Positions 12,518 through 25,439 are shown, counted from the stretch's first letter. The stretch is 64,000 nucleotides of DNA from Zerene cesonia (GCF_012273895.1 NC_052109.1:7392432-7456431), one strand, 5' to 3'. The notes: a model not told the origin generated them from the letters alone. Made by a program: numbers and translations.

Positions 12518-12704
12518 TTAGAAATTAAAAACTTTTTAACGGATTTTAAACGCGATTTTATTCATTATGTTATTAACCCGACGTTTCGAACACTTTACAG
12601 CGAGCGTGGTCACGGGGAGACTGGTCTCCCCGTTTAAAATCCGTTAAAAAGTTTTTAATTTCTAAATGTATAATACTCGCGTAAAATCAAACACAAGAAA
12701 ATAC
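12518..12704 (+). mobile_element. Inverted-repeat element with perfect 35-bp arms
   Basis: Arms 12518-12552 and 12631-12665 are perfect reverse complements (TTAGAAATTAAAAAC...). The interior has CCCGACGTTTCGAACACTTT, shared with 40878-41077, and then a second palindrome (12612-12633). After the right arm comes a unique end, ...AATCAAACACAAGAAAATAC, common to the three copies. No protein is encoded. Confidence 0.8.
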
Positions 12705-12785
12705 TAATTAGATATTATTAATAAAAGTTATTTTGTCTCTAAAGTTACGTGATACACCACTCGATTGATGTTTAGATTTATAAGA

Positions 12786-12989
12786 TAGTAGCTGCACCCC
12801 GTGGTTTTACCCGCGTAAGTCCGTATTCCGTAGGAATATCGGGATAAAGTTGGCTATATGTTATTCCAGTTGTCCAGCTATCTAGGTAAAAAATTTCATT
12901 GCAATCGGTTCAGTAGTTTCTGCGTGAAAGAGTAAGAAACACACACATATCCTTGAAAACTTTCACATTTATAATATTAGTAGGAAGGA
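12786..12989 (-). mobile_element. Non-autonomous Helitron, type A (inverted)
   Basis: GCTGCACCCCGTGGTTTTAC left end and CATTTATAATATTAGTAGGA right end. The terminal CTAG has mutated to AGTAG. Confidence 0.8.
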
Positions 12990-13186
12990 TGTTATTTTTC
13001 TTTTTTCTACTTCTATTTCAGATTACAGTCTCGCGGCAACGTATTGCACATTTGACTAAAGAAAAAAAATGCATTAATTTACGAGCATAACTTTATGGAA
13101 CACACTTTTTAGACGGTTTGCAGTTAGACTTAGATTACCTATACGATTTTTATAGTCTTACGGCGACACACATTTATATGTATTCA

Positions 13187-13362
13187 CTAGCTACACCCGG
13201 CAAACGATGTTCTGCCTTACTCTTATCATTTAGGGGTATGAAAAATAGATGTTGGCCGATTCTCATAGATACTGGATAAGCACAAAAAATTTCATCAAAA
13301 TCGGTCAAGCCGTTTCGGAGGAGCATGGCAACGAAAACTGGACACGAGAATTTTATACATGT
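13187..13362 (-). mobile_element. Non-autonomous Helitron, type C (inverted)
   Basis: CTAGCTACACCCGGCAAACG left, ATGGCAACGAAAACTGGACA right; the reverse of the copies at 24187-24365 and 26493-26697. Confidence 0.75.
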
Positions 13363-14209
13363 ATTTATTTATTTACAATAATAAACTGAAACTAAAAAGA
13401 AGCAATTGTATTGGCCCATAACTTTTCATATCTAAGATTTAACATCAAATATGTTATTTCCAATATTACGAAAATGCACAGCTTTCAATTGCCATGAAAG
13501 GCTTCGATCAAACGATTCACCCTTCCATTACCAAAGTATCTAGCGTATGCTAGGGTTGCCACTACATATAGAATATTTATTATAATATAATAATATTAAT
13601 AAATTAATACTCGTTCCACCAGCGGCTTTGTATTGTATTTCGCCTATTTTCGATGAAGAGGCAAGAAGCCTATGTCCCGTATATGGCTTCAAAAAGAACT
13701 GTCCCGATGTAAAGGCTCCCTAAAAAATATATTTACTAATAAACTGTATGCTGTAGGTTGAGAATAATATTAGTCTATCACAATGCGAAATTTTGTCAAA
13801 TTGTATGGTTGAGTGTTTAAGTGGTATTTACATGTTTGACGCTGTGTGCGTGCAAACGGACAGCCAGACAAACAGTTAAAAACAACCCAACCATTGCATA
13901 TATAAAATATTCGTATAATCGTAATATATGGTAGTAATTACTCTCTTAGAAAAATATTTGTTGTAAAGAAATGGTCTAATTGTTGCTTTTTTTATTATTA
14001 CATGTTAACATATATAGAAAATTCTAGACTCCTGAAAATATTTGAATAATATCGTTACAATTGACGGTGAAAAGAAATGAAGGTATCTTTTAAGTGAGAT
14101 TTCGATGATGTTTACATGATTATGACTCAGATCGAGAGATCTCCTTATATTGATACAAATATTTATTAAGAATGATTGTAATTATTATGGTGATTACATA
14201 CGTAACTCA
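13363..14209. other. AT-rich stretch without gene
   Basis: No coding region or recognisable element. Only AT-rich sequence and simple runs. Confidence 0.5.
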
Positions 14210-14358
14210 TCTATACTATTATTATAAATCTGAAGAGTTTGTTCGAACGCATTAATCTCAGAAATTACAGATCCAATTTGAAAAATTCTTTTAGTGTTAG
14301 ATAACTCATTTATTAAGAAATGCTATGAACCACGGTCGAAGCAAGGGCGGAACGCTAG
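14210..14358 (+). mobile_element. Non-autonomous Helitron, type B
   Basis: A/TCTATACTATTATTATAAAT start and CCACGGTCGAAGCAAGGGCG...GCTAG/T end, with a few point changes from the type. Confidence 0.75.
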
Positions 14359-14587
14359 TTTTACATAAATGGTTAATAATTCCTATTTTCTAATAGGAAT
14401 TAATATAATAATAAACCTATGAATGTTAACAAACAAAAAGTCTTGTAATCAAACTATATTATAACATTGATGGAAAAATAAAAATAAATTTACTCTAAGG
14501 TGACAGCCCTGAAACTTGAATAGTGTGAATACACTGATAAAATCCATTTTATATATTGCTAAATAAAAGGCGTATATTTTTACTATA

Positions 14588-14675
14588 GTTATCAGTTTTA
14601 CAGCGGATATCATAACGATGATAATATTTTCTAAAAAAATATCATTTTATGCATTTCCGCTATAAAACTGATATC
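14588..14675. repeat. Imperfect inverted-repeat (MITE-like) segment
   Basis: TATCAGTTTTACAGCGGATA at the left and the near-complement CCGCTATAAAACTGATATCG at the right, around an AT-rich centre. Type and target site are unclear. Confidence 0.45.
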
Positions 14676-15529
14676 GTATCCAATGAATGCATTTTATAAA
14701 CGAACTCGACTTTTCAATGATTTATTACAAATTGAGAAGACAGTTTCATCTCTGTTGGGCACCTGTTAATTTATTCTGTTATTTTCAATATTTTTCTTTC
14801 TATTACTATTTTTCTATTACTTTTACTTGATGTTTATTAATAAATCATTTTTCTTTCTTTATAAAGTCGAACAGTGCGGTCCAAAAGCTACCTAACAATT
14901 ATTCTAATCATTTCAAATTGTTTATGTATTATATTATATTTTTCGTACATATTCTTCTTTTGTTTTAAGATTGATTTACAGCACGAAAACGCCATTATAA
15001 TAAGGGTTATAAATATCCCATCGACAATCAATCAAACTATATCTTTTTATCAAAATTAAAAAGTTTGGTTGAAAAAATCTACTACTAAATATATAAGAAA
15101 AAAGTATAGTAGAAAAAATATATTAAGATCAATCTACCCGTTCGGTATCTATAAAGTTACACAAAAAGCTTGTACGTGTACACCCCTAGGCTTGTTCGAA
15201 ATCGATAAACTAATTAGGATGCTGTTTTCGAATTCCATGTTTATTCGGGAAACTTCGATGAACTCGTTTTGAAGGGCGAAGCCGCGGGAACGAAGAGTTA
15301 ATTGGGCAAACAATTTTATTTGAAACGACTGCTTTCCCGCTGGCGGCATTTACTTAAATATTCAATTAAATCTATAATTGGTCTACTGTAAAATTTATTA
15401 CATATTTATATAATTTGGCATTCATTTTTAGTTAAAATGTATATAATTAAGCAAATACAAGACATGACATAACTGTCAAAAATACGCTATTGTACCAGCG
15501 TTGTCTGCAACAATCCTATCCTATCCTAA
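14676..15529. other. AT-rich stretch without gene
   Basis: No credible gene. GGGCGAAGCCGCGGGAACGA at about 15276 resembles a Helitron tail, but no CTAG end follows. Confidence 0.4.
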
Positions 15530-15720
15530 TCCTACTAATATTATACATGCGAGTTTGTAAGGATGTGTGTGTTTGTTACTCTTTCACGCAAAAACTGCTG
15601 AACCAATTGCAATAATATTTAGTACGTCGACAGCTGGACAACCGGAATAATATATAGACCACTTTTTATCCCGGTATTCTTACGGGATACGGACTTACGC
15701 GGGTGAAACCGCGCAGCTAG
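15530..15720 (+). mobile_element. Non-autonomous Helitron, type A
   Basis: The 5' end has TCCTA reiterated (15514-15535). The end CGGGTGAAACCGCGCAGCTAG has lost a GGGG stretch. Followed by T. Confidence 0.85.
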
Positions 15721-16529
15721 TAAGACATACCTCGTACTAACATTAACGTATCATTAAACGTAGGTGAGTTCATCTGCAGTTATAGGTGGCTATTTGCGGT
15801 AAGTAGGAACTGAGCTATTTCTAAACGGCACTGTCTGATGTCCGTACATTGTTGATCTTATTGTTCCTACAACATGGCATTATGGACTTGGCAAATTCAA
15901 AACACGATCACTCGATTTACGATCGAACAGCGAGATAAGTATATAATGTATTCATCATTTTATATTAATTAAGACGTGTGTATCTGAATATTGGGCGTAT
16001 AATTTGTCTCCTAAACACATCCTTATAACAGTATTTAAACACAATGATAGTATTGTAGTTTAAAGTTTTATAGGCACTGCTAACTTTGATCGCCTTCCTA
16101 CATACTTAAGGAATACCTCAACCACAAGTCATGAAGTCTCGTCGCCGTCAAATCCTTAAGTAAAGAACTAATAAATATAGTTTTATAACTGAGAAAAATG
16201 TGCAGAAACGTTAATTATAAGAAAGAACAAAAGAAGTTTTCTTACGATTTCTCATTTGACATATCAATATTATAAGAAGAAAAAACAACTCGCCCCTTTC
16301 TTAATTAGAATGCACCATTTTAATCGCAATATTATTCAACAACAACAACACCCTACAGAATATATCCTACACTTTGGACATACATATATAAGCTCGAAAA
16401 ACATTACCCTCCTTCTGTCGTAATTAAAAACAACACGAATGTATGTATACTTAATAATTAACCACCAGCCACTGAATCATCAAGTTGCTTTATGAATCCT
16501 TCATTAAAAATAAACCAATTCCATTTTCA
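15721..16529. other. AT-rich stretch without gene
   Basis: I see no coding region, RNA gene or named repeat here. Confidence 0.5.
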
Positions 16530-16755
16530 TATCAGCATGGAGGCCCATATCCTTTTCCTTCCCCTTCCCAGTCCTTTCCTTGATTCCTTTATCCTAATCC
16601 TTTCTTAATCCCTTCCCAATTTAAAGTCGGCAATCCATTTGTAGAGGCGTAAGATCTGCAATCGACCTTACGCCTCTACAGATGTCCATGGGCGGTGGTA
16701 GCGTTTACCATCAGGCGTCCCACCAGCTCCATTGCCGACTGTGACATAAAAAAAG
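16530..16755 (+). repeat. CACCACCGCCC-family repeat with internal palindrome
   Basis: GGAGGCCCATATCCTTTTCC head, CCTTCCCAGTCC, then GGGCGGTGGTAGCGTTTACC tail. TGTAGAGGCGTAAG and CTTACGCCTCTACA (about 16637-16681) form a perfect 14-bp inverted repeat inside it. Confidence 0.7.
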
Positions 16756-17440
16756 CACCTATTTGTAGAAGCAATCTCTTATAATTCTCTGTATTGAAAT
16801 GAAAACTGAAGCCCCATTAGCGTTTAAGTCCCCGACCGTGCCGGAGTATCAATTTCTTCCCACTGACTGTTTCGAATAAATGAGTCGAGAGTAGGTATAA
16901 TTGGAACGAATGTTTTATATTAATATTGTATTATCTTGAGGACGCCTTTGATGTTTGACAGTTAAGCCATTTAGAGTATTGATTTTTCAATGTGTATTTC
17001 ATTTTTATGTCTTAATTTATCTAAGTTATCAAATATAATTAATAATAATGTAATATTAACAAAAACCTTCAAGTAGTGTCTGAAATATGACTTATCGAGT
17101 TTACCAATCTTTTTACAAATACAATAAACTAATTGGACAATTCAAATCTAACATACACGCCACGGAGCCCCGATCACCTGGGGCCCCATCAATGATACGA
17201 CTAATACAGTAGTTACGCCCCTGATACAACTCGTATACACTGAAAGCATAAAGCAATCCCTGTGTCCACACACAACAAACGGCCCGTATTTCCCCCGTGT
17301 AAATAAAAACGTAATTCGCTTAATGGACGCTATTTGCGAAACTATTCGATGTCAATATGGCTGAATTTTTATCTAGTTAAATGAAGTTAGTGAATTTTTA
17401 TCTAGTTGAGTGAAGTTAGAAATATATTGTTTATAAATCA

Positions 17441-17648
17441 CTAGCTGCGCCGCGCGGTTTCATTCGCGTAAGTCTGTATCCCGTAGAAATATCCGGATAA
17501 AAGGTTGCCTATATGTTATTCCAGTTGTCCAGCTGTCTACATACCAAATTTCATCGCAATCGGTTCAGTAGTTTTTGCGTGAAAGAGCAACAAACACACA
17601 CACATCCTTACAAATTTTCCCATTTATAATATTAAGTAGGAAGTAGGA
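17441..17648 (-). mobile_element. Non-autonomous Helitron, type A (inverted)
   Basis: CTAGCTGCGCCGCGCGGTTT at the left after an A, AATATTAAGTAGGAAGTAGG at the right, GA/T boundary. Full length. Confidence 0.85.
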
Positions 17649-17970
17649 TGTGATATCAAATTTAATAGTCAAGTAATTCATAGTAAACAATTTGATACGT
17701 CAATTTGTGTTATAAACGATATAGATATTTAGTTTTTATAATAATTCAAATGTGTGTCCATCTATCGCTCTTAATATACCAACTCCCGCTAAATACTTCG
17801 TGTCAGAATTTTTTGTAATGTCACACTTTAATGTCAATCTCATTTATATCAAACCTTTCTACACCTTTCCTCGAGTTCACTTCAAATTATTACAATTGTA
17901 GAATTTTAGTTGTAATAATAGTTGTACATGTCTTGATACTTGAAGAAAGGAAGAATTATATACTAGACAT

Positions 17971-18110
17971 TTTTTTTTCATAGCGGGCGACTGAGCTGGA
18001 TGGTAAACGATCACCACCGCCCATGAACAATTGCAGAGATAGGGCCACTGCGAAAGCGCGTTTTTAAATTGTAGGGGAAAAGGAAAGGATTGACGACTGG
18101 AAAGAAGGTC
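17971..18110 (-). repeat. CACCACCGCCC-family repeat
   Basis: GCTGGATGGTAAACGATCAC then CACCGCCCATGAAC and GGATTGACGACTGGAAAG, the reverse orientation. A longer copy follows within 80 bp. Confidence 0.65.
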
Positions 18111-18187
18111 GATATTTAAGCAAGCAAAGAGGCAAGATGGCCACCTAACGTCAAATGATCACAACATAAATAGTAATTTATTACTAT

Positions 18188-18512
18188 TTTTTTAATGTCA
18201 TAGCAGGCAAATGATCTGGTGGTTCGCCTGATGGTAAACGATCACCACCGCCCATGAAAATTCGCAGAGGCTCAGCCATCTGAGAATGGGCTGCCCGCTT
18301 TTAAGGGATAACGGATAAGGAGAGGATTGATGACTGGAAAGAAGGAATGGACTGGGAAGGACGAGGAGAGGGAAATAGGCCTCCGGCTCAACCAATCACC
18401 GTACGAAACACAATAGCAAGCTATAATTTCACGCCGCTTTTCTGTGGGGGTGTGGTACTTCCCCGGTGCGAGCTGGCCCAATTCGTGCCGAAGCATGCTC
18501 GACTCCCACAAT
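18188..18512 (-). repeat. CACCACCGCCC-family repeat, longest copy
   Basis: Longest copy in the window: GGTTCGCCTGATGGTAAACG, CACCACCGCCCATG, GGAATGGACTGGGAAGGA, GGCCTCCGGCTC, GTGGTACTTCCCCGGTGCGA and GCTGGCCCAATTCGTGCCGA in that order. Non-coding; it looks like the end of a lepidopteran retroposon, but I cannot name the family. Confidence 0.7.
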
Positions 18513-19144
18513 AATAACATAGATATGGTTCAAAAATACAACTTTTAAACGTCATAAATATTATGACAATCTATCTCAGGACGATGACATCAATATTCAT
18601 TCTTTGGCAAGAGTATAACATTATTTATATTATAAATACTCTAATTACAATGCAACCCGCCAATTTCTTAAACGCAGCGCGACATTTAAATGTATAAATA
18701 GTTAAACTATTTATAACTGGGTTAAATAACTACGAGTAGTTCTGTGACCAACTTCTATTCTCATTCAACTATTGAAGATAGAACTTTCTAGAATTTTTTA
18801 GTAGGCTAGAATAGCATTATGTTATCTGTGGTGGCTACTAAATTATGTAGTCTTTTTAAATGAATTGTCGATACTTTACCTTATGATCGACGATTTAAAA
18901 AGAAATATATACTTGTATTTAATTTCTTTAAATTTGCAATTATAGTTTTTTGTAGTTAATTGTAGTTTTACTTGTACACGAATGATTATTTCTAATTATG
19001 TATAACGAAAACCAAAATACAAGAATCCATATACCTGTGTATGTGAACAACTGAACCAAGTTTAATTTACAAATAAAATACCGCCTATTTACTGCTATTT
19101 ATAAGATTATATTTTAATAATGAAATGCAGTATTGAACTTGAAT
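18513..19144. other. AT-rich stretch without gene
   Basis: No gene or RNA gene recognised. Confidence 0.45.
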
Positions 19145-19155
19145 ATCTTTTTTGA

Positions 19156-19487
19156 CTGCTTTTTTTTTTAAAAAAAAGCAGTGGTGGCTCAGTGGTGAGA
19201 ACCTCGGACTTCAAAATCAATAAGTCGGGGTTCGAGACCGCGCGAGCGCGCAGGAAATAAATTGATTTTTCAATTTATCTGCGCATCTGGATAACATAAC
19301 CACTGCTTAAAACGGTGAAGGAAAACATCGTGAGGAAACCGGCTTGTCCAAGAATTAAAAGTTCGACGACATGTGACATCTGCCAACCCGCACTTGGCCA
19401 GCGTGGTGGAGTATGGCCTGAACCCTCATAGGAGGCCTGTGACCCAGCAGTGGGAACATATATGGGCTGATGATGATGATGATGATG
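19156..19487 (+). mobile_element. tRNA-derived SINE (Metulj-like) with 11-bp target duplication
   Basis: A-box TGGCTCAGTGGTGAG and B-box GGTTCGAGACC give an internal RNA polymerase III promoter. The body has AAACATCGTGAGGAAACCGG, and the tail CCCAGCAGTGGGA...TGATGATGA, the ending typical of lepidopteran RTE-type LINEs that would mobilise it. The duplication ATCTTTTTTGA flanks it at 19145-19155 and 19488-19498. Its first bases form CTGC-T10-A8-GCAG. Confidence 0.88.
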
Positions 19488-19590
19488 ATCTTTTTTGAAG
19501 CACCAAATTTGAAAAAACTTCCAAAAAACTATAAAAAGAAATTTGACATAAGTTTCTGCGCTACACTAATATTATCTGTGTTTTATTAAA

Positions 19591-19765
19591 GAACTTTTGC
19601 CCGTGGCTTCGCATGCGTTAAATTCGGAGTAGTTTAATACATGTCATTAAACAATTGAACCTTCCTCTTAAATCATTCTATCTATTACTAAAACCGCATC
19701 AAAATCCGTTGCGTAGTTTTAAAGATTTAGACAGAGAATGCGACTCTGTTTTACACTATGTAGTG
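19591..19765 (-). mobile_element. Non-autonomous Helitron, type D (inverted, worn)
   Basis: TTTTGCCCGTGGCTTCGCAT at the left (terminal CTAG lost) and TTTTACACTATGTAGTGA/T at the right. Confidence 0.65.
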
Positions 19766-21987
19766 ATGTTTATTGGAACATAATATGATACTGCCACACC
19801 CGAAATCCATTTTAATTTACTAGCTGACCTCTAAAACTTGCTATACGATTGAAGACATGAAACCTTTTCAACTGTCAGTGTTACCAGTTAGCAATAATAT
19901 GACGTGACGTCGCGTGCGCCAAAGTGGTGAATGGTACATTAGACTTTATCCGATTGCCATCTCTCACGAATTCCCCGATTTAGGGGAAATGCGATTACAT
20001 TGCAGTTCACAGAAATATTTAATTACCCCGATTTTTAACGTCATTTAATCGTAATAAACAGTTTTCATCAACTATATAGCCTGCTTAATAAACCCCACAA
20101 TTGCATTCAGATTTTGAACCCATATTAAAATACTTAAAATATATCATTTTAAAATATACTTATTTGAATTACTTTAAGTATTTCGAAGAACATACATTTT
20201 ATATACTAGTCAATAAATATATTTAACATTTAATAAAATAAGCACAAAGGAGTAAAACACTATGTGGCTATGCTATAAAATGTTTCGCATTGGGACAAAT
20301 AATAATGAATGCATTAAATGCATTTTCAAGTGTGTAATTTCCAATAAATTTTAATCAAGCATAGATTCAATTAAATCTATGTTATTTTTTACATGTATAA
20401 ACATTATTTAACATGATACGAAAAAAGGTTAAAATTCAACGCAGGAAATGTGTTGTCTTGTAATAAACTATAGTATGAAGTTAAATATTCATGATAATTG
20501 GTGTTAAATAATTTTATTATACTTTAGTAAAGACACAACTATCAACTGATCCCAAATTCAGCAGGGAACTGACACTTACTTAGACGATATACATATTTTA
20601 GGCGTTGTTCATGATCTAATAAAACCTAGGTGTATTGCAAAATGGAGTGGCGATAAATTTGTCGAGACAATTATAGCTTAAAATAACCTATTTTCAATGA
20701 GAAATAAATCACTTAAAACCTAGTAAACACATATCACTCACTCTAATTAAGGTAGTCTGCAGACACAGTTATTATATCACGTTATTATATCGCCATCTTG
20801 ATATAAATTGGCCATCTTCTGAATTGAGGGATGCGTGTCACATAACACCAGATGCGTCACTTCATCATTTCATCCCATTTCGAAAAAAACCGACCTATTA
20901 CGAACCAAGCAACCGACATAAATTGCTTATAAAAGCACAAATGGTTTGTTGATAAGAATTCATTTATTAATGTAGTGAGCAATAAGCAGACAGGAGTTCT
21001 TGTAGTTGGTAGAAAAGGTGATTAAATAACCAGGTATTAAATATACTTTTATCATTATGTTATTAATCAAATAATTCTTCTGATTTAAACAACAGTATAT
21101 ATTAATGTAAAACGTACTTACATTTGGTGGATATGAAGGGATATGTTTGCATCATTATTGTCATTAAATTGATCAAAGACACAATCATATAATATTATTC
21201 ACAGAATTACTAACTGGAATTAATTACACGCTTGAATCTGCTATACTACTAAAGTTACCAGCAATATCTCTCTAAACCACATTAAAACCCCAAGTATATT
21301 ACAATGTCATAGATACTCGTGCACAATATACCGCTCGGTAAGCTCATAAACTTACAAAATACACCAAACAATAGTGCTCTTTATTCCCAGGCTATAAAAA
21401 TTAAAATGCCGTAAATCATTTAAAAGCTGATGCTGTTTTAGTGGGCTACAAAAGCATAACTGCCGGATGCTTTTACCATTAATGTGAAATTTTGAAAATT
21501 TAATTTGAGCTGGATGGTCTTATTGTATTTGTATTCTAAGAGTATTTCTATTATTATAGGAATAACAATTGTTTTAATTAAGGATTATAAAGTTTTATTA
21601 TAGATCTGTATTATAAATTAAATATTGCGTTATTTAGGTAATTGTTTAATTGTGAGAATTTCGTAAGAAAACGTAAGAATTTAAATGTTAAATACAATTA
21701 AATGTCGATTGAATTTTGTAGAGCATTTAAGACCTAGATCAAAACAATATTTTCCAGTGAAAATATTTCGTACTTTTTACTTGACTGGCTGAAAGAGGGT
21801 AATGTTATTCGAGCGAGTAAATGCATGTCCATTTCTTTGACACGCCGTACAGCCCGAATCGCTACACGGATTTTGACATGTGAAATGTCAATGTAATTAA
21901 TTACATGCCACTTAAGTAAAAAAATATCACATAATAATATGACCTTTGAGAATATCCTTCAATTTTCTTCTTTTAAATTACATACGA
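19766..21987. other. 2.2 kb AT-rich stretch without gene
   Basis: No coding region, tRNA or named repeat recognised. A short palindrome, CATAGATTCAATTAAATCTATG, lies near 20360. Confidence 0.5.
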
Positions 21988-22144
21988 CTAGCGGGCCGCC
22001 CCGGCTTCGCCCGTGGTACATATGTAGCCTTCCTCAATAAATAGTATATCTAACACTGAAAGAATTTTCCAATCGGATCAGTAGTTCCTGTGATTACTGC
22101 GTTCAAACAAACAAACTCTTCAGCTTTATAATATTAATTGTAGA
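21988..22144 (-). mobile_element. Non-autonomous Helitron, type B (inverted)
   Basis: CTAGCGGGCCGCCCCGGCTT and CGCCCGTGGTAC at the left; CTTCAGCTTTATAATATTAA at the right. Confidence 0.8.
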
Positions 22145-22699
22145 CGAAACTCACTGGTACACTATTCATAAAGCATTTTAGTGAGATTTTAACATGTAGC
22201 ACCAGACTGATTAAATCAGCCGATGTAGGCGAATCGATTACCATACATATAGCTACAATTTGAATAGCTTTGAATTTATATGCAGATTTGCAAACTGCAC
22301 TGAAAAACCTGTAAAACTTCATATAGAAGCATGAAGTTTGCAATTTGAAGCATTTTGCTTCCAGAAAATTCCTTCATAAATAGAAAATTGTTAAACAAAC
22401 CAGTAAAAACGTGGCTGTATTTAATATTATCGTGTGTATAAATAGACGCAACCACGTGGTTACACGTGTTTGTATTAGCTATTTTTTATATTTGTATTAG
22501 CTAGTATAGAAACTAATCGATGATTGTAACAAAATTACTATATCCCAAATACGTGTGTAAAATAAATATTAGGTTTGGCAATATCTGGATAAATCTAGGT
22601 TTATAAACGTGATCAAGTCTAACCAACGTAATTAGTTTATCGGATCAATATTACTACAAATCACACGATATACTGTGCTGAATTCTGACATCACCTATG

Positions 22700-22850
22700 T
22701 CCAATTTAAAAAAAAAAATAATAATAAAACATTTACGTTTTATCACAAACTGAACCGCCCTCCAATCATCAGAACTAAAGCAAATTTAAATGGGACTACA
22801 TGGGAGGTAAACTCCTCCATTTTTTAAGTCGGTTGATAATTGAATAAATT
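22700..22850 (-). repeat. AACCGACT-family dispersed repeat (inverted)
   Basis: CAAACTGAACCGCCCTCCAA, AAATTTAAATGGGACTACAT and CCATTTTTTAAGTCGGTTGA in the order expected of the inverted family. The 0.6 kb on either side shows nothing recognisable. Confidence 0.55.
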
Positions 22851-23459
22851 GCCCTTTTTTAAGTTTACACAACATTGGCAAATACAATACTTAAAAATAC
22901 AGATAATACGAGGATACCGTCTTAAAAGTGATACCTGAAGCAGACTAGGAATTCAAATTAATTTATTACTTGAATATATTAGTGCGAAGTAAAGGAAACC
23001 CCCTTCCTCCTCGGATATCTAACAAAAAGAGGTTAACATGACATTAAGTACCTATGTCTCTGTAATATTACTATTACAGAAATATAAAACAAATGTCGAG
23101 GTCGTGGTCGAGGCGTTCTCTGATTTTCGCTTAGCAACAAATTTCTTTACTCATTTGTGTACATCGTATAATACATAGGTATATATAGTTATATAGGTAC
23201 ATGTGTGTAGGATAATACGAATTTGAATACGTATAACATTCAGGTAAAGCATTTATATTTATAACAAATCGAACACGCGGTGAATGCTAACAAATTAAAT
23301 GACTATAACAGAAGAGGTCTACAAACTCGTGTAAAACAAAATAAATAACGAATGGGACAAAGCGTTTCATTCAGTATGAAGAGCTGTGAGTTCGTTCATC
23401 GATTATGCATTAGCTCTGTGACCATGATTTTCTATGAAAACAGAAGCATTTATGGAATA

Positions 23460-23661
23460 CTAGCTGCGCACCGCGGTTTCACCCGCGTAAGTCTTTATCC
23501 CGTAGGAATATCGGGATAAAAAGTTACCTATGTGTTATTCCAGTTGTTCAGCTATCTATGTACCGAATTTCGTTGCAATCGGTTAATTAGTTTTTGCGTC
23601 AAAGAGCAACAAACACACACACATATCCTTACAAACTTTAGCATTTATAATATTATTAGGA
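23460..23661 (-). mobile_element. Non-autonomous Helitron, type A (inverted)
   Basis: CTAGCTGCGCACCGCGGTTT left, CATTTATAATATTATTAGGA/T right. Full length with (CA)n run. Confidence 0.85.
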
Positions 23662-24186
23662 TTACTAATAAGAATTTGTTTACAATTAAAATAGCACTGC
23701 TTTTAAAATGTTTTGCTTTTCTTGATCTGCCACTAAACATGTTTTATAAATTACTGTAATTTAATTACTAGTGTTTTTAAATCACCTCAATCCGCATAAA
23801 TAGTGACGTGTGGTCACTAGCGACGGCGGTATTACAACTGTTTTCCTTATCAACGCATTTGCAATTCTCTCGATACTTAGTGGAGAGGAATTCGCATATT
23901 ATAGTCTTCTAGAGTATGATAATTCCCATTCTTAAATCCGTGAAATTTCAGGAAAATATGTTATCTATTTTTTCCTCTTTATTTTATTTATATTTTTAGA
24001 GTATTTTTTATATTCTGTAATAAGTAAATACTTTATTGCTCTCAGATACTTCAAATACTATTAACAGAGCTTTTTGAACAATTTATTACAATGTTTACAA
24101 AGACAAAACATGAGAAAAAAGTATCGTTCAAAAACTACTCATGTCTCTATTGTAAACTCCATTAGTTTAACAATTATAAATCCATA

Positions 24187-24365
24187 TCTAATATATAAAA
24201 TTCTCGTGTTACAGTTTTCGTTGCCATACTCCTCCGAAACGGCTTGACCGATTCTTATGAAATTTTGTGTGCATATCGGGTATGTTTGAGAATCGGCTAA
24301 CATCTATTTTTCATACCTCTAAATGATCAGAGTAAGGCAGAACAGCGTTTGCCGGGTGCAGCTAG
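24187..24365 (+). mobile_element. Non-autonomous Helitron, type C
   Basis: A/TCTAATATATAAAATTCTCG start, CCTCCGAAACGGCTTGACCG core, GTTTGCCGGGTGCAGCTAG/T end. Confidence 0.8.
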
Positions 24366-24854
24366 TTCTATAATAAGATACATATACCGATACCGTTTAT
24401 CTAAACAAACAACCAAACACTACAAAACAGAATACATTAATTAATCAATTAAACCTTATTACTGCCCTTTTCATAATAATCATTGCAAATGGATAGCCAC
24501 CCGCAATCAGAAAAGCTGTTAATCCATCATCATCAATCTAATTTAGTTTTGCGAGGACACACGTTTCTACTGCTGCAGACCTTTCAAATTTTGGCGCGTT
24601 ATTCATCACGCTGGCCATTTGTGTGTGAGTGTATGACACATGTCAAACCTTTGGACAAGATGAAATGACCCAAGAAGTTTTCTTTCACCAACTGGAGCAA
24701 GATTTCAATACGTAAATCTCTTTTCGGACATTTATCGTCATACATACATATAATAAGTATCACATAATGAGTATATATTTATAAGGTAAACATCTATATT
24801 AGACCACGACTTTCGCTTTCAGACAAAGCGATTCTTAAGAACTTGCCATTTTTA

Positions 24855-25015
24855 GGTAATGGAGCTGGTGGGTCGCGCTCCCAAGGCCCATGATCATTTT
24901 CAAAGGTGTTGCATGCATTGAAATGAATGTTTCAAACATTGACGACTTTTAAATATAAGATGGAATATGGAAAGGATTCATAAGGGATATTAAGAATGGG
25001 ACTTGAAAGTATAAG
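24855..25015 (-). repeat. CACCACCGCCC-family repeat, diverged
   Basis: GGAGCTGGTGGGTCGCGCTC, CCCATGATC and GGAAAGGATTCATAAGGGAT keep the order of the family with many changes. Confidence 0.45.
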
Positions 25016-25439
25016 GATACGGATCTAATTAGAGTAAAAAAATCTGTTCCTTTTGAATGACGCTAAGCCTCGTCTATTAAGCAACTGCTCTTATTATAAT
25101 CGAAAGATACTTGTCTATTACGCCATAGTCTCTTTTCATCATACTCAGCAAACGTTTCGCGAATCGAAACGAGTAATAACATTTCGATCCAATTAAAGCT
25201 TCGCCATACATTCTTGTATTAGTTTGCGCAGCGGTAATGAAAGCCGTAAAAGACAAATGAATGGCCTTTTACATTTATATTGTTACAATTAAAAATTTAA
25301 TTAGATTATCGTACTAGACGCTCGTCTCAATTGTATATATAAACACCCGTCCCAAACTTTATATAAATCCAAATTATTGCATAATGTTTTTATATCGACA
25401 ATTAATTTACTATCATAATTTAATTTTTAATGTTGTATG

